A stretch of DNA of 64,000 bases from Pseudomonas abietaniphila (lineage in GTDB: Bacteria; Pseudomonadota; Gammaproteobacteria; Pseudomonadales; Pseudomonadaceae). The position numbers and the translations under genes were made by a program. The DNA is taken from NCBI RefSeq assembly GCF_039697315.1, contig NZ_CP155619.1:2480001-2544000 (forward strand), given 5' to 3'. Shown here in pieces: positions 18,325 to 26,800 of this stretch. Positions within the stretch are counted from its first letter, which is position 1, and each line of letters starts with the position of its first letter. The notes below the pieces were generated by a model. It searched no databases and was not told where the DNA came from. It saw only the letters and a program-made list of their open reading frames with translations.

Positions 18325-19035
18325 ATGACTCAAGCACTTATCGAGCTGTCCGGACTAGGCTTTGCCTGGCCGGGACACACCCTTCTGCTGGACATTCCGG
18401 CGTTTCGCCTGGAGCCGGGCGAAACCCTGTTTCTCAAAGGCCCCAGCGGCAGTGGCAAAACCACCTTGCTGGGCCTGTTGGGCGGCGTGCAAAAACCCGG
18501 TCGTGGCAGCATTCGCCTGCTGGGCCAGGAGCTGACAGCACTGTCGGCCGGCGCCCGCGACCGCTTTCGCGTCGATCACACGGGCTACATCTTCCAGCAG
18601 TTCAACCTGCTGCCGTTTCTGTCGGTGCGCGAGAACGTCGAGTTGCCCTGTCATTTCTCCAGACTTCGAGCAGAACGAGCGACACAGCGTCATGGCAGCG
18701 TTGATCAAGCCGCGACGGCACTGCTCGCACATCTGGGCCTCAAGGATCCCAATGTGTTGAGCCGCCGCGCCGATGCGCTGTCCATCGGCCAGCAGCAACG
18801 CGTCGCAGCCGCCCGCGCATTGATCGGCCAGCCCGAGCTGGTGATCGCTGACGAGCCTACCTCCGCCCTCGACGCCGACGCTCGCGAGGCCTTCATTCAG
18901 CTGCTGTTCGCCGAATGCCGGGAGGCCGGTGCGAGCCTGTTGTTTGTCAGTCACGATCAGAGCCTGGCGCCGCTTTTCGACCGTAACCTGTCGTTGGCCG
19001 AACTCAATCGCGCCGCCGTCGCCACCGAGGTTTGA
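18325..19035 (+). CDS. ABC transporter ATP-binding protein (LolD/MacB-type)
   Basis: The 236 residues have Walker A GPSGSGKTT at 39-47 and the Q-loop in FQQFNLLPFLSVREN. An ABC signature reads LSIGQQQRV instead of the common LSGGQ, and Walker B with the following loop is LVIADEPTSALD. The LolD/MacB-like text together with the FtsX-type permease after it suggests a mechanotransmission ABC pair acting on the periplasm rather than a classic importer. It belongs to the zinc cluster by position, 63 bases after zrgA and one base before the permease start. Confidence 0.9.
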   Translation: MTQALIELSGLGFAWPGHTLLLDIPAFRLEPGETLFLKGPSGSGKTTLLGLLGGVQKPGRGSIRLLGQELTALSAGARDRFRVDHTGYIFQQFNLLPFLSVRENVELPCHFSRLRAERATQRHGSVDQAATALLAHLGLKDPNVLSRRADALSIGQQQRVAAARALIGQPELVIADEPTSALDADAREAFIQLLFAECREAGASLLFVSHDQSLAPLFDRNLSLAELNRAAVATEV

Positions 19036-19036
19036 G

Positions 19037-20302
19037 ATGTATCTTCTTCGCCTGGCGCTGGCCAGTCTTGCCAACCGCCGCTTTACCGCTTTTCTCACGG
19101 CGTTCGCCATTGCCCTGTCGGTCTGCCTGCTGCTGGCCGTCGAACGGGTGCGCACCGAAGCCCGCGCCAGCTTCGCCAGCACCATCAGCGGCACCGACCT
19201 GATCGTCGGCGCACGCTCCGGCTCGGTGAACCTGTTGCTGTATTCGGTTTTTCGCATCGGCAACGCCACCAACAATATTCGTTGGGACAGCTTCGAACAC
19301 TTCGCCAACAGCAAGCAGGTGAAGTGGGCGATTCCGATTTCACTGGGCGACAGCCATCGCGGCTATCGGGTGATGGGCACCAACGAATTGTATTTCGAGC
19401 ATTACCAGTACGGCCGCCAACAGCATCTTGAACTGGCAGAGGGTCGCCCGTTCGCCACCGATCCATTCGAAGTGGTACTGGGCGCCGAAGTCGCGGACGC
19501 CCTGCATTACAAACTGGGTGACAAGCTGGTGCTCGCGCACGGCGTGGCCGTGGTGAGCCTGGTCAAGCACGACGACAAGCCGTTTACCGTGGTCGGTATT
19601 CTCAAACGCACCGGCACGCCGGTGGACCGCACGCTGCACATCAGTCTGGGCGGCATGGAAGCGATCCACATCGACTGGCATAACGGCGTGCCGGCTCAGG
19701 GCGCCGGCCGTATCACGGCCGATCAGGCGCGCAATATGGACCTGACGCCGACCGCCATCACGGCCTTCATGCTCGGGCTGAACAACAAGATCTCGACCTT
19801 TGCCTTGCAACGCGAGATCAACGAGTTCCGGGGCGAGCCGATGCTGGCGATCCTGCCGGGCGTTGCCTTGCAGGAACTTTGGAGTCTGATGGGCACGGCG
19901 GAGAAAGCGCTCTTCGTGATTTCGCTGTTCGTGGTACTGACCGGTTTGATCGGCATGCTGACTGCGATTCTCACCAGCCTCAACGAGCGTCGCCGGGAGA
20001 TGGCGATTCTGCGTTCGGTCGGTGCGCGCCCTTGGCATATCGCCAGCCTGCTGATCCTGGAAGCCTTCGCGCTGGCGCTCGCGGGTGCGGTCAGCGGGCT
20101 GGCCTTGCTCTACATCGGCATCGCCGCTGCTCAGGGTTACGTGCAGGCCAATTACGGCTTGTACTTGCCACTTTCGCTGCCGAGCGCTTATGAATGGACG
20201 CTGTTGGGCGGCATTCTCGGCGCCGCGCTGCTGATGGGCGTCGTACCCGCCTGGCGCGCGTATCGCCAGTCGCTGGCAGATGGCCTGTCGATCCGGTTAT
20301 GA
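19037..20302 (+). CDS. ABC transporter permease, FtsX/MacB-type
   Basis: The 421-residue inner-membrane protein begins with one membrane helix (about 15-37) and a large periplasmic MacB-like domain (about 38-285). Three more helices follow in a C-terminal FtsX domain, with ILTSLNERRREMAILRSVGA as the hallmark coupling segment. Type VII-fold ABC proteins of this kind use ATP to move a periplasmic domain. The start at 19037 follows the ATPase stop; longer readings would lie inside the ATPase gene. It probably works with ZrgA and the DUF3299 protein, but the substrate is unknown. Confidence 0.9.
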   Translation: MYLLRLALASLANRRFTAFLTAFAIALSVCLLLAVERVRTEARASFASTISGTDLIVGARSGSVNLLLYSVFRIGNATNNIRWDSFEHFANSKQVKWAIPISLGDSHRGYRVMGTNELYFEHYQYGRQQHLELAEGRPFATDPFEVVLGAEVADALHYKLGDKLVLAHGVAVVSLVKHDDKPFTVVGILKRTGTPVDRTLHISLGGMEAIHIDWHNGVPAQGAGRITADQARNMDLTPTAITAFMLGLNNKISTFALQREINEFRGEPMLAILPGVALQELWSLMGTAEKALFVISLFVVLTGLIGMLTAILTSLNERRREMAILRSVGARPWHIASLLILEAFALALAGAVSGLALLYIGIAAAQGYVQANYGLYLPLSLPSAYEWTLLGGILGAALLMGVVPAWRAYRQSLADGLSIRL

Positions 20303-20312
20303 GGACGTCTTG

Positions 20313-20837
20313 ATGCATAGGTTGTGGATGATGATGGTGTCGCTGGTGCTCTCGACGCCGCTGTGGGCGCAGGACCTGCGCGTGCTGACCTGGCAGGAGA
20401 TGATTCCGCCCGATGCGCCGCCGGTGAAACTGATCACCGCGCCCATCCACAACCTCTCGCAGATGGCCGACACGCTGGCAGTGGAATCGGCGCCTGCGGC
20501 TCATCAACTGGCGCCCAACGCACCGGTGGTCAAATCGCTGGATGGGCAAAGGGTGCGATTGCCAGGGTACATCGTGCCGCTGGAAGTCAGCGAAGAAGGT
20601 CGGGTGACGGAGTTTCTGCTGGTCCCGTATTTCGGCGCCTGCATCCACGTGCCGCCGCCTCCACCGAACCAGATCGTCCACGTCACCAGCGAGCTTGGCG
20701 TGAAGGTCGATGAGCTGTACCAGCCGTACTGGATCGAAGGGCCGATGCAGGTCAAATCATCGACCAGCGAACTGGCCGAGGCCGGGTATCAGATGGAGGC
20801 CGACAAGATTCTGGTCTACGAGCTGCCGGATCAGTAG
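20313..20837 (+). CDS. DUF3299 periplasmic protein of the zinc cluster
   Basis: The 174 residues begin with a signal peptide (MHRLWMMMVSLVLSTPLWA) and then carry the DUF3299 signature PYFGACIHVPPPPPNQIVHV near 109-128, preceded by RLPGYIVPLE. The cysteine and histidine in GACIH could bind metal. No function is established for the family as far as I know. The ATG lies 10 bases after the permease stop with GAGGA ahead, so it is the last gene of the zrgA operon. Confidence 0.87.
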   Translation: MHRLWMMMVSLVLSTPLWAQDLRVLTWQEMIPPDAPPVKLITAPIHNLSQMADTLAVESAPAAHQLAPNAPVVKSLDGQRVRLPGYIVPLEVSEEGRVTEFLLVPYFGACIHVPPPPPNQIVHVTSELGVKVDELYQPYWIEGPMQVKSSTSELAEAGYQMEADKILVYELPDQ

Positions 20838-20862
20838 CCATTACGTGGCTGACGCATTCCGC

Positions 20863-20888
20863 TGTGAGCGAATTCATTCGCTCCCACA
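20863..20888. repeat. Intergenic palindromic repeat
   Basis: TGTGAGCGAATTCATTCGCT followed by CCCACA forms an imperfect inverted repeat (AGCGAAT / ATTCGCT core) of a type scattered through Pseudomonas genomes. It lies 25 bases after the DUF3299 stop and may protect or end that transcript. Confidence 0.65.
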
Positions 20889-20938
20889 AGGACATTCGTC
20901 ACGCCAGGATCAAGTCCACAGGATTGCGACCGCTTTCA

Positions 20939-20980
20939 TTGAGCCAAGTCAAAACTGGCGATTCACACGCTTCGTAACAT
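20939..20980 (+). promoter_or_regulatory. Candidate Anr (FNR-type) site and promoter of oprG
   Basis: TTGAGCCAAGTCAA at 20939-20952 matches the FNR/Anr consensus TTGATNNNNATCAA at 8 of 10 defined bases. A -10-like TAACAT lies at 20975-20980, which places the probable start near 20987. That centres the site at about -41.5, the normal class II activator position. OprG of P. aeruginosa is known to be induced under oxygen limitation through Anr, so the prediction is reasonable, but it was made by eye. Confidence 0.5.
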
Positions 20981-21015
20981 AAGGCATCCCTTTTTTATGC
21001 CCTTACGGAGCCCCC

Positions 21016-21702
21016 ATGAACACGTCCTTGCTCAGCGCATCGGTCCTCGCGCTCGCACTCGCTGTCCCCCTCGCCGCCCACGCGCACCAGGCCGGCGACA
21101 TCATTGTCCGCGCAGGCGCTGCCACCACGGCGCCCAATGAAGACAGCGGCAACCTGAAGTTCGACGGCGTAAAGGCACCGGGTACCAAAGCGACGCTGGA
21201 CAGCGATACTCAGTTGGGCCTGACCTTCGCTTACATGCTGACCGACCACGTGGGCCTGGAACTGCTCGCGGCCACGCCTTTTCAACACACGGTCGCCATC
21301 AAGGGGCTGGGCGCGGGCCTGGACGGCAAGCTGGCTGACGTGAAACAACTTCCGCCGACGCTGTCGCTGCAGTACTACCCGATGGAGGCGAACTCAAAGT
21401 TTCAGCCCTATGCCGGTCTGGGCGTGAACTACACGTGGTTCTATGACGAAAACCTGAGCAGCGACCGCAAGGGCCAGGGCATGAACAACCTGCACCTCAA
21501 GAACTCGTGGGGCTGGGCCGGGCAAGTGGGCATGGACTACATGCTGACCGATCGCATCATGGTCAACGCCGCCGTCTGGTATATGGACATCGACACTCAG
21601 GCGACCCTGGACGGTCCGTCAGCACTGTCCATGGGCCGCACCAAGGTCAACGTGGACGTGGACCCTTGGGTTTACATGCTCGGGTTTGGTTACAAGTTTT
21701 AA
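21016..21702 (+). CDS. oprG: OmpW-family outer membrane protein OprG
   Basis: The 228-residue protein has a signal peptide (about 1-23, ending LAAHA). HQAGDIIVRAGAATTAPNED follows, then the OmpW pattern of an eight-stranded barrel: LGLTFAYMLTDHVGLELLA, LSLQYYP, FQPYAGLGVNYTWFYDENL, and the terminal VYMLGFGYKF with its final phenylalanine. OprG/OmpW are small porin-like channels for hydrophobic molecules or small amino acids. It follows the zinc cluster, as in P. aeruginosa (PA4067), but has its own promoter candidate and a terminator. Confidence 0.96.
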   Translation: MNTSLLSASVLALALAVPLAAHAHQAGDIIVRAGAATTAPNEDSGNLKFDGVKAPGTKATLDSDTQLGLTFAYMLTDHVGLELLAATPFQHTVAIKGLGAGLDGKLADVKQLPPTLSLQYYPMEANSKFQPYAGLGVNYTWFYDENLSSDRKGQGMNNLHLKNSWGWAGQVGMDYMLTDRIMVNAAVWYMDIDTQATLDGPSALSMGRTKVNVDVDPWVYMLGFGYKF

Positions 21703-21721
21703 AAAGCGCTGCGTAAGGCAC

Positions 21722-21749
21722 AAAAAAGGCACCTCGAAGGTGCCTTTTT
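21722..21749. terminator. Bidirectional rho-independent terminator after oprG
   Basis: AAAAAAGGCACCT and AGGTGCCTTTTT form a GC-containing stem of about 12 base pairs around CGA, with an A-run on one side and a T-run on the other. It lies between the convergent oprG and epimerase genes and can end both transcripts. Confidence 0.93.
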
Positions 21750-21761
21750 GCGTGACGCGGT

Positions 21762-22691
21762 TCAGTGCCCCATCAAACGCGCCAGCCCGACCTTCAACGG
21801 CGTCGGCGTCGGCACCTTGAAGCGCTGCAGCAGACGCTCATTGTTAGCGCGAGAATGCTTGATGTCGCCTGAGCGCGCGGGCAGGTAGGTCACCGGCGGA
21901 AGACTGCCCACCACCTGCTCGAACGCCGCCAGCAACTCATTCAGCGAAGTGGTCGCATTCAGGCCAACGTTGACCGCGCCCTCGGCCACTTCAGGCAGCT
22001 CGAATCCCTGGACCACGAGGTCGACCAGGTCTTCAACGTAGAAAAAGTCCCGCGTCTGCTCGCCGTCACCAAACACCGAAATGGGCACGCCTTTCTCGGC
22101 ACGCTCAGCGAAGATGCTGATCACGCCCGAGTACGGCGAGGACGGGTCCTGGCGCGGCCCGAAAATATTGAAGAAGCGAAACACCACGGGTTCCAGACCG
22201 TGCTGACGACGGTAAAAGTCGAAATAGTGTTCGCTGGCCAGCTTGTCCGACGCGTACGGCGTCAGCGGGGCTTTTGGCGTGTCTTCGGTGATGGCTTCGC
22301 CCTCGCCGTTATTGCCGTACACCGCCGCGCTCGAGGCAAACACCACACGCTTGATACCGGCCTGACGCATGGCTTCGCAGACGTTCAACGTGCCGATGAA
22401 ATTGCTCTGGTGGGTTTTTACCGGGTCGTCCACCGACGCCTGCACCGAGGCCACCGCTGCAAGATGCGCAACGGCCTGACAACCTACCGCGACGCGCGCA
22501 ACCAATGCCGCGTCGGCAACGTCACCTTCGATCAGCTCGACCCGAGGATTGTCCAGCGGCAGGTTGCTGCGCTTGCCGGTGGACAGATCGTCCAGCACGC
22601 GCACCGCGTAACCCTTGGCGAGCAAGGCGTCGACCAGGTGCGAGCCGATGAAACCGGCACCGCCGGTGATGAGGACAGGAGCATCAGACAT
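21762..22691 (-). CDS. NAD-dependent UDP-sugar 4-epimerase family protein
   Basis: The 309 residues are an extended short-chain dehydrogenase. The NAD motif GGAGFIG sits at 10-16, the catalytic serine in ASSAAVYG near 119-126, and the YxxxK pair is Y146/K150. The C-terminal half resembles GalE/WbpP-type UDP-glucose or UDP-GlcNAc 4-epimerases, so it probably makes a sugar nucleotide for surface polysaccharide. Its start overlaps the stop of the upstream SDR-like gene by 8 bases. The precise sugar cannot be read from sequence. Confidence 0.9.
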   Translation of the reverse strand: MSDAPVLITGGAGFIGSHLVDALLAKGYAVRVLDDLSTGKRSNLPLDNPRVELIEGDVADAALVARVAVGCQAVAHLAAVASVQASVDDPVKTHQSNFIGTLNVCEAMRQAGIKRVVFASSAAVYGNNGEGEAITEDTPKAPLTPYASDKLASEHYFDFYRRQHGLEPVVFRFFNIFGPRQDPSSPYSGVISIFAERAEKGVPISVFGDGEQTRDFFYVEDLVDLVVQGFELPEVAEGAVNVGLNATTSLNELLAAFEQVVGSLPPVTYLPARSGDIKHSRANNERLLQRFKVPTPTPLKVGLARLMGH

Positions 22692-23568
22692 GACGGTAGT
22701 AGCGGTCCAATAAGCTGGGCAAACCGGCACGCCATGCGCGAGGCTTGATACCAAAGGTGTGAAGGATTTTCTTGCAGGCCAGCACGGCGTTCTGCGGCTC
22801 TTCGGCGGCATCCGGGCTCGCGGCGTGGGCCTGAGCGGTCGGCGCTTCGATCGCCAGTGGACGCATCAGGCGCGCCTCGGTGAGGATGGCCTGACCCAGC
22901 GCCAGCGGCGTGGTCGCCTCGTGGCCTGCGTAGTGATAGGTGCCCCATAGCGGCGCTGCGCAATCCAGTTGCTTGAGCACCGAAATGATCACGCGCGCGG
23001 CATCATCGACCGGCGTCGGATTGCCGCGACGGTCATCGGCCAAGAGCAATTCATCAGTCGATTCGGCGCGGGTCAGAAACCGCCCCAGCACGCCGTCGGC
23101 ACTGTCGTCGAGCAACCAGCCGAAACGCAACAACACATGTTGCGGGCAGGTAGCACGCACGCTTTGTTCGATGCGCCACAGTGCCTGGCCGCGCGAACCC
23201 AGTGGCACGGGCTCGTCTTTCTCGCTGTAGGCGGTCGCCCGCGAGCCGTCGAACACGCGATAACTGGAAGGTTGGACCAGAACGATGTTGTGGTACTGGC
23301 ACAGCTCGGCGAGACGCCCCACAGAGCGTTCCTGGGTGTTCAGCCTCTCTGCGCTTACGCTCTCCGCCTGAAACCAGTCGAAGTAATAAGCAAGGTTGAT
23401 CAAGGCATCCGGGCGGGTGTCATCGAGCAGTTGCGTCAGGCTTGCCGCATCCCAACCGTCTTGCGGTGGACGCGGTGCGAGGAATCCAATGTCCTCCTCG
23501 GCACCCAGACGAATCAACGCCTGCCCAAGGGCATTCCCGCCGCCCAACAGCATAAGGCGCATTCGCAT
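22684..23568 (-). CDS. Degenerate RmlD-like sugar nucleotide (SDR) protein
   Basis: The 294-residue protein resembles RmlD/dTDP-4-dehydrorhamnose reductase-type extended SDRs, with INLAYYFDWFQAES, VLVQPSSYRVFDG and a C-terminal substrate domain. Two usual features are altered. The dinucleotide motif reads GGGNALGQ instead of GxxGxxG, and where YxxxK is expected the text is PLGSRGQALWRIE, without the tyrosine or lysine. It may be a non-catalytic or regulatory partner of the epimerase it overlaps. The start at 23568 precedes RMRLMLLGG; an ATG two codons on (23562) is equally possible. Confidence 0.82.
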   Translation of the reverse strand: MRMRLMLLGGGNALGQALIRLGAEEDIGFLAPRPPQDGWDAASLTQLLDDTRPDALINLAYYFDWFQAESVSAERLNTQERSVGRLAELCQYHNIVLVQPSSYRVFDGSRATAYSEKDEPVPLGSRGQALWRIEQSVRATCPQHVLLRFGWLLDDSADGVLGRFLTRAESTDELLLADDRRGNPTPVDDAARVIISVLKQLDCAAPLWGTYHYAGHEATTPLALGQAILTEARLMRPLAIEAPTAQAHAASPDAAEEPQNAVLACKKILHTFGIKPRAWRAGLPSLLDRYYRHV

Positions 23569-23751
23569 AGAGTCAGCAGGCTCAGTCTTAGAAAAAATAG
23601 GTGAAAAACGCTCGCAAACATAACACGTCGGTGGATAAGTCCCAACAGGTGACCCGGCGATGGTATGACGCAAAACGGTGTTTTACCTGCGAGAGGGAGC
23701 TCGCCCATGAAGGCGGGTTGTCAGGCGCTACACCTGTGGCGGCTGCAGGGG

Positions 23752-23780
23752 CTTCTTCGCGAGCAAGCTCGCTCCCACAG
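23752..23780. repeat. Single REP-like element TTCGCGAGCAAGCTCGCTCC
   Basis: CTTCTTCGCGAGCAAGCTCG followed by CTCCCACAG is a standard Pseudomonas interspersed palindrome with the stem GCGAGC / GCTCGC. It lies in the leader region about 80 bases before the lhr start. Confidence 0.75.
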
Positions 23781-23861
23781 AAACCTCAGCGATCAGCAGG
23801 CGCACATCCCGCCGATCACCGGCCCTTGCATCCGCCCGCCAGCGCCCGCATAAATCCACCC

Positions 23862-26800
23862 ATGAATGTATCCCCCGCTTCCGATCCGGTGCTCGACGTC
23901 TTTCACCCTGCCGTCAGTGCCTGGTTTCGCACCACGTTCCCGGCAGTTACGGAGGCCCAGGCCCAGGCGTGGCCGTTGATAAAACGGCGGCAGTCCACGC
24001 TGATTGCCGCGCCAACCGGGTCGGGTAAAACCCTGACGGCATTCCTTGCCGTGATCGACGATCTGGTTCATCAAGGCCTGGAAGCCGGCGGACAGTTGCC
24101 GGATCAAACCTTCGTGGTCTACGTTTCGCCCCTCAAAGCGCTGTCCAATGACATTCAGATCAACCTGCAAAACCCACTGGCCGGCATCACTGAACAGCTC
24201 ATGCGTCAGGGACTTCCCGAATTGCGCATCAGCACCGCCGTGCGTACCGGCGACACCCAGCAGAAAGAACGCACGGCCATGCGCAAGACCGCGCCGCATA
24301 TTCTGGTGACCACCCCCGAATCGCTGTACGTGCTGCTGGGCTCGGATTCCGGCCGCCGCATGCTGTCGAACACGCAAACGGTGATCATTGACGAGATTCA
24401 CGCCATCGCGGCCGGCAAGCGCGGCAGCCATCTAGCGCTTAGCCTCGAACGTTTGCAGGCGCTGTGCGAACAGCCACTGCTGCGCATCGGGCTGTCGGCC
24501 ACGCAGAAACCCATTGAGCGTGTGTCGCGCTTTCTGGTCGGCAGCGATCCGGTCACTCGCCCCTGCGCCATCGTCGACATCGGCCACGCGCGCCCTCGCG
24601 ATCTGGCCATCGAGGTGCCTCCCGTGCCGCTGACTGCCGTGATGGCCAACGATGTCTGGCAGCTGGTTTACGATCGCCTCGCTGACCTGGCGCGCGAGCA
24701 TCGCACCACATTGATCTTCGTCAATACGCGACGTCTGGCCGAACGCATGGCCCGCCATTTGAGCGATCGGCTTGGCAAAGAAGCCGTCGCTGCGCACCAC
24801 GGCAGCCTCGCCAAGGAGCAACGCCTGGACGCCGAGCAACGCCTCAAGCGTGGCGATCTGCAGGTGTTGATTGCGACCGCCTCGCTGGAACTGGGGATTG
24901 ATATCGGCGATGTCGACCTGGTCTGTCAGATCAGTTCGCCACGTTCTATCGCTTCGTTCCTGCAACGCGTCGGACGATCCGGGCATCAGGTCGGCGGCAC
25001 GCCAAAGGGCCGGTTGTTTGCCGTTTCCCGCGATGACCTGATCGAGTGCGCCGCCCTGCTTGACTGCGTGCGGCGTGGCGAACTCGACATCCTGCAGATT
25101 CCCAAGGCACCTCTGGATGTTCTGGCGCAGCAAATCATCGCCGAAGTCAGTTGCCAGGAATGGGAGGAACACGCGCTGCTGGAGATGTTCCGCAAAGCAT
25201 CGCCCTACGCAGAGGTCGACGAAAGCCATTATCAGGCGCTCTTGGGGATGCTCGCCGAGGGCTACAGCGGTCGTCAGGGCGTGCGCGCGGCTTACTTGCA
25301 TCGCGACGCCGTGACCCGCACGTTGCGAGGGCGACGCGGCAGCAAGCTGACGGCGGTCACCAGCGGCGGAACGATTCCGGATAACGCCGACTACAGCGTG
25401 ATTCTTGAGCCGCAGGCGCTGAACATCGGCACGGTCAACGAGGACTTTGCCGTCGAAAGCATCGCCGGCGACATCTTCCAGCTCGGCAACACGTCTTACC
25501 GGATCCTGCGCATCGAAGCCGGTCGGGTGCGGGTCGAAGACGCTCAAGGCGTGCCGCCCAATATACCGTTCTGGTTGGGTGAGGCGCCCGGCCGCAGCAA
25601 TGAGCTTTCCTTTGCCGTCGCGCGCTTGCAGGCCGACATCGACCAGCAGCTCACGGCGCATCCGGGAAACCTGAGGCCGTGCATCGACTGGCTGATGGGT
25701 ACGCTCGGGCTGGACGCTGCCAGCGCCGAACAGATCGTCGATTACCTCGCCCGCGCCCACTCAGCGCTCGGTGCCTTGCCGTCGCAGGATACGCTGGTGA
25801 TGGAACGTTTCTTCGACGAGTCCGGCGGCACCCAACTGGTCATCCATACGCCCTTCGGCAGCCGGATCAATCGGGCCTGGGGGTTGGCGCTGCGCAAGCG
25901 ATTCTGCCGCACGTTCAATTTCGAATTGCAGGCCGCCGCCAGCGAAGACGCCATCGTGCTGTCGCTCTCCACCACCCACAGCTTTGCGCTGGACGATGTC
26001 TGGCGCTACCTCCACTCAAACTCCGCAGAGCACCTGTTGATTCAGGCCGTGCTCGAGGCACCCTTGTTTGGCGTGCGCTGGCGCTGGAACGCCGGGGTCG
26101 CGCTGGCATTGCCCCGTTACGCGGGCGGTCGCAAAGTCGCGCCGCAATTGCAGCGCATGAAGAGCGAGGACCTGATCGCCACGGTGTTTCCCGATCAGAT
26201 CGCCTGCCTGGAAAATCTGGTCGGCGAGCGTGAAGTCCCAGAGCATCCGCTGGTCGAGCAAACCCTCGACGATTGCCTGCACGAAGCCATGGACGCTGAG
26301 GGCTGGCTGTCTCTGCTGCGCCGCATGGAGACTGGCGAAGTGCGGCTGATCAGTCGTGATCTCCCCGCCCCCTCGCCGCTCGCAGCCGAGATTCTCAACG
26401 CCAAGCCCTACACGTTTCTGGACGACGCACCGCTGGAAGAGCGACGCACCCAGGCCGTTCTCAATCGACGCTGGAGCGACCCGGAGTCTGCCGACGATCT
26501 GGGCGCGCTCGACGTCGATGCGATTGTCGCGGTCAGCGAAGAAGCCTGGCCGCAGCCCCAGAACCTGGACGAGATGCACGAAGCCTTGATGAGCCTGGGC
26601 TGCGTGAGCGGCGCGGAAGCGCGGGATCAATGCGACTGGATGAAATGGCTGGAGAGCCTGGCCCGTTCTGGTCGCGCGACTCGTCTGCAAGTCACGCCCG
26701 ATCAAGCGCTGTGGATTCCTCTAGAGCGGCTGACCTGTCTGCAAGCGCTGTATCCCACCGCTGAAATGCACCCGCCGCTGGCGGCGTTGGCGGGATTCGA

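Noticed and set aside
23601-23861. N-terminal extension of lhr
   Set aside because: The frame is open but it passes through a REP element and the divergent promoter region, and the residues do not look like a folded protein.
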